Source: an uncultured Lachnospiraceae bacterium (lineage in GTDB: Bacteria; Bacillota; Clostridia; Lachnospirales; Lachnospiraceae). From it: DNA of 64,000 bases. The DNA is taken from contig ONHB01000011.1 of the NCBI GenBank assembly GCA_900317505.1, positions 8,669-72,668 on the forward strand, read 5' to 3'. This document shows positions 35,517-44,936 of the stretch, one piece after another. Every line of letters begins with the position of its first letter. Position 1 is the first letter of the stretch. The position numbers and the translations under genes are program-made. The notes below the pieces were generated by a model, which made no database searches, had not been told where the DNA came from, and saw nothing but the letters and a program-made list of their open reading frames with translations.

Positions 35517-37982
35517 ATGTTAAAATCAAAAAAAGCCGGTGCCGGTGACAGTGCACAAAGGCATAATATACCATCGATCGTAATCGTTGGTATTCTGGCA
35601 TTTTTAGGTATATTGCTGGCGTGTTTTATTCATGTCAGGCTGATACGGGATAATCTTAAGGATGTCATCAGTGATCAGTATGGATCGCAGTTGCAGGTCG
35701 CAGAAAAAGCAATGGGCGATCGTATGAAGGATATTGAAGGCAATATCGATAATGCCAGTGCAGAAATTGAATTAAAGATGCAAAAGAAGTGTTCGGATTC
35801 ACAGATCACACAGGTGCTTGCCAAGTATGCAACATCCGATGATATTACCAATCTGATATTTATTGACAGGGATGGAATTGCGCTTTTGGACAGCGGGGAA
35901 GCCAAAGATGTATCATCCTATTATGATGAGCTGAATGCTGCCAAGGATCGGCGTTTTTTTGTGTCCAAGCGTGGAATATACGGAGAGGATGGCTATTCAC
36001 TGGTATATCTGTCTCCTGTAGTGGTAAACGGGGAGACTGAAGGAATGGTCGTTGCCACGCAGGACTGCAAACACATGATTGAAAGTGATGCATTTGCCAA
36101 CATGAAGAGAATTGGCAATATCTATATGCTGGATCAGGACGCCCATATACTGGCTTCGTCTTATCCGGTGGATGATATACATGGCGATTATGATACCATA
36201 TATGATTTTTCATCAGCTATGTATCATCTGACCAACAAATCCGTATTGACGATGGAAGCTGCGTTAGAGAATACGGCAACAGACGAAGAGACTGTTTTCT
36301 GCCAGGACAAGGATGGCAACAATTATTATATGGCATACGTCATGGTTTCCGGATATGAGGATGTGATCGTAGCACTGATGTATTCGGATGATGCATTCAA
36401 TATGAGCGAAAGCAGCGTCATCGGAAGTACGGTTGTTACCGTTGTTATCATTATTGCACTGATGCTTTTACTTCTGGTGGTAGAGCTTTTAAGCAGTGCG
36501 CGCGCCAACCGGATGATCGAGCGTTTTGCGTTTGATGATGAGATCACCGGCGGCAAAAACCTCAACTATTTTAAAAGAGAAGCAGTTGAAATACTCAGAA
36601 GATACAAAGGAATGGCTTTTTCCGTACATCGTTTTGATATCGCAAATTTCCGCTATATCAATGAGGCCTATGGTCATGAAAAGGCCGATCAGCTGTTAAA
36701 AGCCATTACAGAAGAGGCACAAAGTATTTTTTCATCCAATGAGCTCTGTGTCCGCATGAATGCTGACCAGTATGTATTGCTGACCAAAAATACGCTGGAT
36801 CTGGAAGAGCGGTTATTTGTATTTATCGACAAGGTGAATGCAAGAGCGCTGGATATCGGTATCCGTTATCCGATCAAGTTTAAACGTGGCGTATACAAGA
36901 TACAGGACACATCAGAGGACATTTCAATCATTATTGACAAAGCCAATGCAGCCAGAAAAGAATTAAATGGTGAGGAAAAAGAATGTGTTGCCATTTATTC
37001 GGACAAGATGATAAGAGACATGAGAAAGGTCGATAAGATCGAATCTTCCATGGAGCAGGCTTTGTTTAACGGCGAATTCAAACTGTTTATCCAGCCCAAA
37101 TGGGATATTGTTGAAAACCACCTGTATGGCGGTGAAGCTCTGGTGCGCTGGATCAGGGATGACGGCACGATGGTTTATCCGTCCGATTTTATCCCGATTT
37201 TTGAAAAAAACGGTTTTATTGAACAGCTGGATATGTTTATGCTGGAAAGCTCCTGTCAGCTGATCCGTCAGCTCGTGGATGCAGGAAAGCCGGTTTATCC
37301 GATTTCCGTCAATCAGTCCCGTGTGCTTTTGCACAATCCGCAGTATCTGGACAAGGTCAAAGAGGTGATGCGCCGTTATGATATTCCGAGACGCAGCATT
37401 GAACTGGAAGTGACCGAGACCGTCCTGTTTATGGATCAGGAAAAAATGCTTACCATTATGAATAATTTAAAATCCGAAGACATCCCGCTTTCCATGGATG
37501 ATTTCGGTTCCGGTTATTCATCCCTTAATATGTTAAAGGATTTCCCTTTTGATGTATTAAAGATTGACAAGGAATTCTTTAGTGAATCCATTACATCCGA
37601 GGCGTCCATCCTGATTTTGACAAAGATTGTTGAGATGGCACACGGACTGGGAATCAAGGTTATCTGTGAGGGTGTAGAAACCAAGGATCAGGTAGAGGTC
37701 CTCAGAAAGATCGGTGTCCGCTATGTACAGGGATATTATTATTCAAGACCGATACCGGCAAGCAGATTTTTAGAGCAGTTCTGTGAGCTGGATATCTTTT
37801 CCGAGGAATCGCAGGCAAAGGCTAAGGCCAATGAAGAAAAGGCCAAGGAGCTGGTTGCGGCTGAGACGGAGAGGTCTGCGAAGATCCATGGGGATGATGC
37901 AGATGCTGAAGGTGTCGATGATTCTGATCATGCAGATGCTGAAGGTGTCTGTGATTCCAATAATACAGATGTAGTAGATTAG
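35517..37982 (+). CDS. Membrane sensor with degenerate GGDEF and intact EAL domain (c-di-GMP phosphodiesterase)
   Basis: An 821-aa protein. A membrane helix (about 20-43) and an outside sensor region of about 250 residues (dCache-like in appearance) lead to a second helix (about 304-325, VVTVVIIIALMLLLLVVEL). A GGDEF-type domain follows in which the signature is NADQY (415-419) instead of GGDEF, so cyclase activity is not expected. The EAL domain keeps EAL at 540-542, LEVTET, DDFGSGYSSL, KIDKEF, CEGVET and QGYYYSRP, so c-di-GMP hydrolysis is likely. The tail has a short duplicated DADAEGV motif. GGAGG lies 4 bases before ATG 35517; a TTG at 35505 overlaps that site. Confidence 0.88.
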   Translation: MLKSKKAGAGDSAQRHNIPSIVIVGILAFLGILLACFIHVRLIRDNLKDVISDQYGSQLQVAEKAMGDRMKDIEGNIDNASAEIELKMQKKCSDSQITQVLAKYATSDDITNLIFIDRDGIALLDSGEAKDVSSYYDELNAAKDRRFFVSKRGIYGEDGYSLVYLSPVVVNGETEGMVVATQDCKHMIESDAFANMKRIGNIYMLDQDAHILASSYPVDDIHGDYDTIYDFSSAMYHLTNKSVLTMEAALENTATDEETVFCQDKDGNNYYMAYVMVSGYEDVIVALMYSDDAFNMSESSVIGSTVVTVVIIIALMLLLLVVELLSSARANRMIERFAFDDEITGGKNLNYFKREAVEILRRYKGMAFSVHRFDIANFRYINEAYGHEKADQLLKAITEEAQSIFSSNELCVRMNADQYVLLTKNTLDLEERLFVFIDKVNARALDIGIRYPIKFKRGVYKIQDTSEDISIIIDKANAARKELNGEEKECVAIYSDKMIRDMRKVDKIESSMEQALFNGEFKLFIQPKWDIVENHLYGGEALVRWIRDDGTMVYPSDFIPIFEKNGFIEQLDMFMLESSCQLIRQLVDAGKPVYPISVNQSRVLLHNPQYLDKVKEVMRRYDIPRRSIELEVTETVLFMDQEKMLTIMNNLKSEDIPLSMDDFGSGYSSLNMLKDFPFDVLKIDKEFFSESITSEASILILTKIVEMAHGLGIKVICEGVETKDQVEVLRKIGVRYVQGYYYSRPIPASRFLEQFCELDIFSEESQAKAKANEEKAKELVAAETERSAKIHGDDADAEGVDDSDHADAEGVCDSNNTDVVD

Positions 37983-38051
37983 AATGTATATAGTTCCGAT
38001 AATACGGATATAGAGAATCTGAATTAAATACCACAGTATTTTGATTGTGTT

Positions 38052-38690
38052 ATGAATAAAGAAAATTATCAGAAAAAACTGGATAGTGTTTTATGTAAAT
38101 CAGAGACGGCAGGGAAGACGCTTTTTCTTCATTGTTGTTGTGCTCCATGCAGTAGCTATGTACTCGAATATCTGGGCAATTATTTCAGGATTACCGTTTT
38201 TTATTACAATCCCAATATTACGGAAGAGGAAGAGTATCGTAAGCGGGTTACGGAGCAGAAGCGTCTGATCGAGGCATTCAACAAAGAACATAAATGCAAG
38301 TATCCGATTGAGTTTCAAGAGGGTACTTATGATCCGGAGAACTTTTTAGCCGCTGTAAAAGGACATGAAGAAGATCCGGAAGGCGGAGACCGCTGCAAAA
38401 TATGCTTTGCACTTCGGCTTGAGGAAGCGGCAAGGCTTGCCGGGCAGGGTGGATATGATTATTTCACAACTTCCCTGACGATCAGCCCATTAAAAAATGC
38501 AGAGGCACTCAATACGATCGGTGCTGCCTGCGGTACAAAATATGATGTCAGCTTTTTACCGTCAGATTTTAAAAAGAAAAACGGTTATAAGCGGTCGATT
38601 GAGCTGTCCAAAGAGTATGATCTGTACAGGCAGAATTACTGTGGTTGTGTATTTAGTAGAAGAGAGGCTGAAAACCGACTGACAGACTGA
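38052..38690 (+). CDS. queH: Epoxyqueuosine reductase QueH
   Basis: 212 aa of the former DUF208 family, which performs the last step of queuosine tRNA modification in bacteria without QueG. Conserved cysteines for the metal and Fe-S sites are visible in LHCCCAPCSSYV, RCKICF and NYCGCVFS. YNPNI and TTSLTISPLKN are also family motifs. The ribosome site before ATG 38052 is weak. It stands between the EAL gene and argS. Confidence 0.92.
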   Translation: MNKENYQKKLDSVLCKSETAGKTLFLHCCCAPCSSYVLEYLGNYFRITVFYYNPNITEEEEYRKRVTEQKRLIEAFNKEHKCKYPIEFQEGTYDPENFLAAVKGHEEDPEGGDRCKICFALRLEEAARLAGQGGYDYFTTSLTISPLKNAEALNTIGAACGTKYDVSFLPSDFKKKNGYKRSIELSKEYDLYRQNYCGCVFSRREAENRLTD

Positions 38691-38796
38691 TGATAAACTG
38701 TATGAAGATTGAAATTATGGAATGCAGATTGATATGAAGCTGCATAGACTAAAGTACGTAGATTATATGTATAAATAAAGATAAACGAGGGATAAG

Positions 38797-40563
38797 ATGA
38801 AAAAGTTTTTAGATTTAATCTCACAGGAAATGAAAGATGCTTTTGAAAAGGCCGGATATGACAGAGAATTGGGAAAGGTAACGGTTTCCAACCGTCCCGA
38901 TCTTTGTGAATACCAGTGCAACGGTGCTATGGCAGGAGCCAAGCTTTATCACAAGGCTCCGATCATGATCGCAGGTGATGTTGCAGCACAGTGTGCTGAC
39001 AGCAAGGTGTTTGCTTCGGTTGAGGCAGTCAAACCCGGATTTTTAAATATCCGTCTGGATGAGCAGTTTATTGCAGATTATCTTGAGGAAATGAAAAATC
39101 AGGATAAATACGGACTGGAAGAAGCGAAAGAGCCTTTAAAAATTGTCATTGACTACGGCGGACCCAATGTGGCAAAGCCTTTACATGTTGGACATTTACG
39201 TTCTGCCATTATCGGAGAAAGTATCAAGAGAATTGCCAGATACAACGGACATGAGGTTATCGGAGATATCCATTTAGGAGACTGGGGACTGCAGATGGGC
39301 CTGATCATTACCGAGCTGCAGGAAAGAAAACCGGAGCTTCCCTATTTTGATGAAAGCTTTACCGGAGAATATCCCAAGGAGGCGCCGTTTACAATTTCCG
39401 AGCTTGAGGAGATTTATCCCGCAGCCAGCTTAAAGTCCAAAGAAGATCCGGCATACAAAGAGCGTGCCATGGATGCAACCTTTAAGCTCCAGAGTGGTGT
39501 CAGAGGATACCGGGCATTGTGGAATCATATTATCCACGTTTCAGTTTCCGACCTGAAGAAAAATTATGAAAAGTTAAATGTAGAATTTGATCTGTGGAAG
39601 GGGGAATCCGACGTTCATGATGTCATCCCCGGCATGGTTGAATACATGAAGAAGGAAGGCTATGCACACGAATCAGAGGGTGCTTTGGTTGTCGATGTCA
39701 AGGAAGAGACAGATACCAAGGAAATCCCACCCTGTATGATCTTAAAGAGTGACGGAGCTTCCCTGTACAATACAACCGATCTTGCTACCATCAAGGAAAG
39801 AATGGAAAAGATCGATCCGGACCAGATCATTTATGTGGTAGACAAGAGACAGGAGCTTTACTTTACACAGGTATTCCGTTGTGCAAGAAAGACCAAGCTT
39901 GTCACACCGGATACAAAGCTTACCTTTGTCGGCTTTGGTACCATGAATGGAAAGGACGGAAAGCCTTTCAAGACCCGTCAGGGTGGTGTCATGCGTCTGG
40001 AAAATCTGATCCGCGATATCAATGAACAGATGTATGAAAAGATTGTGAGCAATCACGAGGTAGAACCTGAGGAAGCGAAGAAAACAGCACAGACAGTTGC
40101 ACTTGCTGCCATCAAATACGGTGACTTATCCAATCAGGCAAGCAAGGATTATATCTTTGATGTAGACCGCTTTACTTCCTTTGAAGGAGATACCGGTCCA
40201 TATATTTTATATACTATTGTCCGTATCAAATCAATCCTTGCCAAATATGCGGCAACCGGGAAAAATGCGGATAATGCAAAGCTTCAGAAAGCAGACAGCG
40301 ATGCTGAAAAAGAACTGATGCTTAGTCTGTCCGGCTTTAATGCCATGATGGAAAATGCATGGACAGAAATGGCACCCCACAAGGTATGTGCTTATATTTA
40401 TGATCTGGCAAATGCTTTTAATCATTTTTATCATGCTACCAATATCATGCAGGAAGAGGATGATACAAAGCAGGCCGGATACATTGCGTTGTTACGATTA
40501 ACAAAGGAAATCCTGGAAGTATGCATTGACGTACTGGGATTTAGTGCACCTGATCGGATGTGA
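38797..40563 (+). CDS. argS: Arginyl-tRNA synthetase
   Basis: A class I aminoacyl-tRNA synthetase charging tRNA-Arg. An N-terminal Add1 domain (about 1-105) precedes the HIGH-type motif HVGHLRSAIIGE. GDWGLQMG is also visible, as is a KMSKS-like segment, KPFKTRQGGVM. The anticodon-binding domain ends in the standard LGFSAPDRM. It is 588 aa. GAGGGA precedes the ATG. No T-box is seen in the 106-base upstream gap, which holds only a short ATGCAG/CTGCAT inverted repeat. mecA follows after 4 bases. Confidence 0.97.
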   Translation: MKKFLDLISQEMKDAFEKAGYDRELGKVTVSNRPDLCEYQCNGAMAGAKLYHKAPIMIAGDVAAQCADSKVFASVEAVKPGFLNIRLDEQFIADYLEEMKNQDKYGLEEAKEPLKIVIDYGGPNVAKPLHVGHLRSAIIGESIKRIARYNGHEVIGDIHLGDWGLQMGLIITELQERKPELPYFDESFTGEYPKEAPFTISELEEIYPAASLKSKEDPAYKERAMDATFKLQSGVRGYRALWNHIIHVSVSDLKKNYEKLNVEFDLWKGESDVHDVIPGMVEYMKKEGYAHESEGALVVDVKEETDTKEIPPCMILKSDGASLYNTTDLATIKERMEKIDPDQIIYVVDKRQELYFTQVFRCARKTKLVTPDTKLTFVGFGTMNGKDGKPFKTRQGGVMRLENLIRDINEQMYEKIVSNHEVEPEEAKKTAQTVALAAIKYGDLSNQASKDYIFDVDRFTSFEGDTGPYILYTIVRIKSILAKYAATGKNADNAKLQKADSDAEKELMLSLSGFNAMMENAWTEMAPHKVCAYIYDLANAFNHFYHATNIMQEEDDTKQAGYIALLRLTKEILEVCIDVLGFSAPDRM

Positions 40564-40567
40564 TGAA

Positions 40568-41371
40568 ATGGAGTTTTTCAGAGTAAATGACCACATGGTA
40601 AAATGTGTCATTTCAGAAGAGGATATGGATGAATATGACGTATCCATCGAGGATTTTTTTACACGAAGTGAGCATGCAATGGAATTTTTGCATGAAGTTG
40701 TACAGCTGGCAAGCGAAGAGGTCGGCTACAGGCCGCAGGGACCTCTGACCTCCTTGCAGATAGCACCCGTAAAAGAGCATGGACTGGCGATTTTTCTGAC
40801 GGAAAAGCCACAGTTTGATCTGCAATCCATGATCGATGCCCTAAAAACCGATGCCGGAATTGAGATTACGGAAGATACGGTGGATCAGGTCATCAATGCG
40901 ACAGAGGAAGAAAAGGCAGCCCTTTTAAAGAAATTTATTGATAATATTTATAAAGAAATGGAAAAAAGCTATGCCGGAGCCGGAATTGGAACTGCAGACA
41001 ATACCGGTCTGGCAAATGAAATTGCTGCCAAAAAGACGCGGCTGACCGCCGATGGCACCAGACGGATCGTGAGCCTTGACCGCAAGATCTTTGCTTTTGA
41101 GCGTCCGGGAGAGCTGCTTTCCTATGCAAAGGTTGTGGAGCTGCCGGCTGTAGTCGGAAGCAGTCTTTACAAGGATCCGGATAAGGGTACATATTATCTG
41201 TTGATCGACCGCAACGAAGCCGAGGCAGAGACTTTAGCCGGTGTGTATCTGACGGCATATGAGTATGGACAGTTTGTTTCCGAAAAGGAAGAATTTGCCC
41301 TGCATCTTAGAGAACACTGCGAATGTGTGATCGCAGAGAATGCGATTGAAAAGCTGAAAGGGACTGAGTAG
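40568..41371 (+). CDS. mecA: Adaptor protein MecA
   Basis: 267 aa. The N-terminal substrate-binding domain (MEFFRVNDHMVKCVIS, LASEEVGYRPQGPLTSLQIAPV) and the C-terminal domain that binds ClpC (about 165-262, KIFAFERPGELLSYAKVV, YLTAYEYGQFV) are both recognisable, with a charged linker between. In Bacillus, MecA delivers ComK and others to ClpCP. The ClpC partner is encoded at 13.1 kb here. ATG 40568 is 4 bases after the argS stop. Confidence 0.9.
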   Translation: MEFFRVNDHMVKCVISEEDMDEYDVSIEDFFTRSEHAMEFLHEVVQLASEEVGYRPQGPLTSLQIAPVKEHGLAIFLTEKPQFDLQSMIDALKTDAGIEITEDTVDQVINATEEEKAALLKKFIDNIYKEMEKSYAGAGIGTADNTGLANEIAAKKTRLTADGTRRIVSLDRKIFAFERPGELLSYAKVVELPAVVGSSLYKDPDKGTYYLLIDRNEAEAETLAGVYLTAYEYGQFVSEKEEFALHLREHCECVIAENAIEKLKGTE

Positions 41372-41372
41372 T

Positions 41373-41870
41373 ATGAGTCATGAACTGACCAAACAGGATA
41401 TTGAAAAAATGCAGGAGGAGATCGATTACCGCAAGATCACGGTAAGACAGGAACTCTTAGAGCATGTCAAGACAGCGAGAGCTCATGGGGATCTGAGTGA
41501 AAACTTTGAGTACAAGGCTGCCAAAAAAGAAAAAAATGCAAATGAAAGCCGGATTCGTTTCTTAGAGAGGATGATCAAGACGGCAGTCATCATTTCCGAT
41601 GAGACGCCGGATGACCAGATTGGCATGAACAAAGAAGTGACCGTAGAATTTTGTGATGATCACAGTGAAGAGACCTACAGCATTGTGTCGACGATGCGGG
41701 AAAATTCTCTCAAGGGTCTGATCAGTATCGAATCGCCGGTCGGAAAAGCCCTGATGGGACACAAGGTCGGCGATACTGTGACCGTGGTTGTCAATGATAA
41801 AGTCAGCTATGATGTGATCGTCAAGAAAATTGATGTGATGAAAGAAGATGTCGGGTTAAATAAGTTTTAA
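41373..41870 (+). CDS. greA: GreA/GreB-family transcript cleavage factor
   Basis: 165 aa. The N-terminal coiled coil (about 1-75) carries the tip motif HGDLSENFEYKAAK, with the acidic residues needed to stimulate RNA cleavage by stalled RNA polymerase. A C-terminal FKBP-like domain ends VKKIDVMKEDVG. The tip has Phe where most GreA proteins have Ala (DLSENAEY), so it may be a paralog rather than the housekeeping copy. It starts one base after mecA. Its last codons form one arm of a terminator. Confidence 0.9.
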   Translation: MSHELTKQDIEKMQEEIDYRKITVRQELLEHVKTARAHGDLSENFEYKAAKKEKNANESRIRFLERMIKTAVIISDETPDDQIGMNKEVTVEFCDDHSEETYSIVSTMRENSLKGLISIESPVGKALMGHKVGDTVTVVVNDKVSYDVIVKKIDVMKEDVGLNKF

Positions 41871-41880
41871 CCCGACATCT
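41846..41880 (+). terminator. Terminator overlapping the greA stop codon
   Basis: AGATGTCGGGTTAAA pairs perfectly (15 bp) with TTTAACCCGACATCT across TAAGT. The TAA stop at 41868-41870 lies in the 3' arm. The T tract after it is short (TTTATGAT). The structure is symmetric enough to serve the convergent ispF transcript as well. Confidence 0.65.
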
Positions 41881-41902
41881 TTATGATGTGTGTTATTGTG
41901 AT

Positions 41903-41992
41903 AATCCGATGTTTTGAAAATCAGATATTTGAACAATCCGATATTGATAACCGGATATTTGGACAAACAAATGGTTTTGATAAATGGTTTTG
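41903..41992 (+). repeat. Degenerate 16-bp tandem repeats between greA and ispF
   Basis: Four imperfect units begin at 41903, 41919, 41935 and 41949 (for example AATCCGATGTTTTGAA and AATCAGATATTTGAAC; the third is 14 bp). They are followed by a direct repeat AAATGGTTTTG at 41969 and 41982. They occupy the whole gap between convergent genes. No function is evident. Confidence 0.6.
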
Positions 41993-41999
41993 CAGATGG

Positions 42000-42590
42000 T
42001 TAAATATTCTGTCTGGGGCAGCCTCCGCAGCCGGCACAGGGACGGCCTGCGTCAGGGATGTTGCCATCTACGCCATAAGATGATTGATTTATGTCAACCT
42101 GCATATCCATAAGACTGGCCGGAGTAGTCAACATACAGATTGCCTGAGAAGAGATACCTTCTCCGGTTCCGGTAAAGCCAAGGCCTTCTTCGGTGGTTGC
42201 TTTTACGTTGATCTGCGTTATGTCAACTTCAAGGGCATCGGCAATGTTTTGACGCATCTGATCGATATATGGACGCATCTTGGGCTTTTGTGCGATGATC
42301 GTAGCATCGATATTTTCAATCATGAAATGATTTTCTTCGAGCAGAGCACCGACTTTTTTTAATAATTTAATACTGGAAATTCCCTTGTACCGGTCATCGG
42401 TATCCGGAAAGTGCTTACCAATGTCTCCAAGAGCTGCCGCGCCAAGCAGTGCATCCATGATCGCATGCAGCAGTACATCTGCATCAGAGTGGCCCAGAAG
42501 CCCTTTTTCATAAGGAATTTTGACGCCGCCTATGATCAGGTCGCGGTCTTCTGCTAATCTATGAACATCATATCCCATTCCAATTCGCAT
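42000..42590 (-). CDS. ispF: 2-C-methyl-D-erythritol 2,4-cyclodiphosphate synthase with Cys-rich tail
   Basis: It makes the cyclic diphosphate intermediate of the MEP isoprenoid pathway. Metal ligands Asp8 and His10 (GYDVHRL) and the [14 protein letters not shown] segment are present, as is [15 protein letters not shown]. The family is about 157 aa. This protein is 196 aa, with a C-terminal extension that ends in three cysteines, Cys185, Cys188 and Cys191 (CAGCGGC), as could bind a metal or Fe-S cluster. Nothing suggests a frameshift fusion. AGG lies 9 bases before ATG 42590. Single gene, convergent with greA. Confidence 0.95.
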   Translation of the reverse strand: MRIGMGYDVHRLAEDRDLIIGGVKIPYEKGLLGHSDADVLLHAIMDALLGAAALGDIGKHFPDTDDRYKGISSIKLLKKVGALLEENHFMIENIDATIIAQKPKMRPYIDQMRQNIADALEVDITQINVKATTEEGLGFTGTGEGISSQAICMLTTPASLMDMQVDINQSSYGVDGNIPDAGRPCAGCGGCPRQNI

Positions 42591-42792
42591 AATAAATACC
42601 TCGCATTTTATTTTCTATCGTTACGATATCTTTTATGATACACAAGATTGGAAGGGTTGTAAATTGATTTGACTTTTTATTGGTCTGTTCATGTTGTTTT
42701 TGAGAAAAATATTGTATAATACTAAAGGAAATGGTACCGGGAGCAGAAACTGCCGGATTTCCGGAAAACAATGAATATGGAGAAAATTAGTA

Positions 42793-44130
42793 ATGACAGG
42801 AATTATACATAAAAAAAGACAGCTTACCTCATTTCAAATGATAGTACTTGGATTTGCGGGTGTGATCCTGCTGGGAGCACTGCTTCTGATGCTTCCCATT
42901 TCATCCGGTGACGGTATTGTGACAGACTTTCGTGATGCATTGTTTACTGCAACCTCGGCGGTCTGCGTGACGGGTCTTGTGGTAAAGGATACCGGAAGCT
43001 ACTGGTCTTCATTCGGACAGGCAGTGATCTTGTTGCTGATACAGATCGGAGGGCTTGGCGTGATAACGGTTGCAACGACATTTTCCATGTTATCGGGAAG
43101 AAAAATATCGCTTATGCAGCGAAGTACCATGCAGAGTTCGATTTCCGCACCCAGAGTAGGTGGAATCGTGAAGCTGACAAGGTTCATTTTAAAAGGAACC
43201 TTTTTTGTTGAATTTGCCGGCATGCTCCTTTTACTTCCGGTTTTTTGCAGGGATTATGGATTAAAGGGAATATGGCTGTCTTTGTTTCATTCAATATCGG
43301 CATTTTGCAATGGCGGCTTTGACATTCTGGGAACAAAGGATCATCTTTTCTCATCGCTTACGGGCTATGCCGGGAATACTCTTTTAAACACTACGATCAT
43401 GCTGTTGATCGTGATAGGCGGGATTGGCTTCCTTACATGGGATGATGTCTGTGTTTACAAATGGAATATCAAAAGGTATTCCACCCAGAGTAAGGTGGCT
43501 CTGTCTGTATCGGCGTTACTTATCATGCTTCCGGCTGTTTTTTTCTTTTTCTGTGACTTTTCCGGACTTCCGATGAAAGAAAGGATTCTGGTATCACTTT
43601 TTCAATCCGTGACGACAAGAACTGCCGGATTTAATACAGCTGATTATGCCGGCATGTCCGGGGTCTCAAAAATGCTGGTCATCATGCTGATGCTTGTCGG
43701 AGGCTCTCCGGGATCGACAGCCGGAGGCATGAAGACTACGACGCTTGCGGTGCTTGTCTTAAATGCAATCGCAACCTTTTACCAGAAGGAAGATACGGAG
43801 GTCTATGGCAGAAGACTGGAAGCCGGTGTGGTAAAAAATGCTGCAACCATACTGACGCTGTATTTGTTCCTGTTTCTGACAGGAGGCATGATCATCAGTC
43901 TGGCAGAAAATCTGCCGCTTTCGGATTGCCTGTTTGAAACAGCATCTGCGGTCGGTACAGTGGGGCTGACACTGGGAATCACACCATCACTGGGAGGTGT
44001 ATCACAGGTTGTCCTGATTGTGCTGATGTACCTTGGCAGGGTAGGAGGACTGACACTGATCTATGCAACGGTTTCCGGGACTAAGCTAAGCGGAGCCAGA
44101 CTTCCGGTTGATAAAATAATGGTCGGATAA
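42793..44130 (+). CDS. ktrB: Potassium uptake channel subunit, TrkH/KtrB family
   Basis: 445 aa integral membrane protein with four pore-loop repeats: TSAVCVTGLVV, SAFCNGGFD, TTRTAGFN and SAVGTVGLTLG. These form the selectivity filter for K+ (possibly with Na+ coupling). It pairs with the cytoplasmic subunit encoded 55 bases downstream. A TATAAT at 42715-42720 is the likely -10 box, with a poor -35. The leader of about 65 bases holds a small CCGG/GCAG hairpin but is too short for a c-di-AMP riboswitch. ATG 42793. Confidence 0.93.
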   Translation: MTGIIHKKRQLTSFQMIVLGFAGVILLGALLLMLPISSGDGIVTDFRDALFTATSAVCVTGLVVKDTGSYWSSFGQAVILLLIQIGGLGVITVATTFSMLSGRKISLMQRSTMQSSISAPRVGGIVKLTRFILKGTFFVEFAGMLLLLPVFCRDYGLKGIWLSLFHSISAFCNGGFDILGTKDHLFSSLTGYAGNTLLNTTIMLLIVIGGIGFLTWDDVCVYKWNIKRYSTQSKVALSVSALLIMLPAVFFFFCDFSGLPMKERILVSLFQSVTTRTAGFNTADYAGMSGVSKMLVIMLMLVGGSPGSTAGGMKTTTLAVLVLNAIATFYQKEDTEVYGRRLEAGVVKNAATILTLYLFLFLTGGMIISLAENLPLSDCLFETASAVGTVGLTLGITPSLGGVSQVVLIVLMYLGRVGGLTLIYATVSGTKLSGARLPVDKIMVG

Positions 44131-44185
44131 ACATAAAGGCATCAAAAAGCCTTATATAAATAGATAACAGGAGGAAATCTCAATT

Positions 44186-44833
44186 ATGAAAAATGTATTA
44201 CTGATAGGTCTTGGAAGATTTGGAACCCACATTGCAATGCAGCTTGCCCGGTTGAACCATCAGATCATGGCTGTTGACTGCAATGAAGAGCGTGTGAATA
44301 AGGTTATGCCGTATGTGACAAATGCACAGATCGGTGATAGTACGGATGTGGACTTTTTACAGTCACTCGGTATTGGAAATTTTGATGTCTGTATTGTGGC
44401 AATCGGGGACAGCTTTCAAAATTCGCTGGAAACGACCTCTTTATTAAAAGAACTGGGAGCAAAGCTTGTAGTATCCCGTGCGGAATGGGATGTACAGGAA
44501 AAGTTTCTGCTGCGGAACGGAGCCGATGATGTTGTATATCCGGAAAAGCAGGTGGCCAGATGGGCGGCTATCCGCTACACGGCTGATCATATCCGTGATT
44601 ATATACAGGTTGATGAAGTACATGCCATTTTTGAAGTAGAGGTGCCGGAAAACTGGATTGGACGTACTGTCGGGGAACTGGATGTCCGTAAAAAATACAA
44701 TATCAACATAATGGCAGTGAAAAAAGACGGAAAGGTCAATATGGTGGTATCACCGGACACAGTGATGACTGATGATGTGACACTTTTGGTGCTTGGTGAG
44801 TATAAACAGCTTCAGAAATGCTTCAAAATGTAG
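44186..44833 (+). CDS. ktrA: Potassium uptake regulatory subunit, TrkA/KtrA family
   Basis: 215 aa. The RCK_N domain with a Rossmann start (VLLIGLGRFGTHIA) binds ATP or NAD, and the RCK_C domain (about 135-213) commonly binds c-di-AMP in Firmicutes. It gates the TrkH/KtrB channel. GGAGG precedes ATG 44186 at good spacing. Same transcript as ktrB. Confidence 0.93.
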   Translation: MKNVLLIGLGRFGTHIAMQLARLNHQIMAVDCNEERVNKVMPYVTNAQIGDSTDVDFLQSLGIGNFDVCIVAIGDSFQNSLETTSLLKELGAKLVVSRAEWDVQEKFLLRNGADDVVYPEKQVARWAAIRYTADHIRDYIQVDEVHAIFEVEVPENWIGRTVGELDVRKKYNINIMAVKKDGKVNMVVSPDTVMTDDVTLLVLGEYKQLQKCFKM

Positions 44834-44936
44834 ATTCCGGTGTCAAACCCAAAACGAGAATATCTTTAAAAAGAAGAACTTCAGAAGAAAAATACTATGT
44901 CGGAAATAATACGTATAAAACAGAGGAAATATGAAT

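Noticed and set aside
38691-38796. T-box leader before argS
   Set aside because: The gap is too short and no T-box sequence or terminator pair is seen.
42721-42792. c-di-AMP (ydaO-type) riboswitch before the potassium transporter
   Set aside because: The leader is only about 65 bases and lacks the expected multi-stem layout; only one small hairpin is present.
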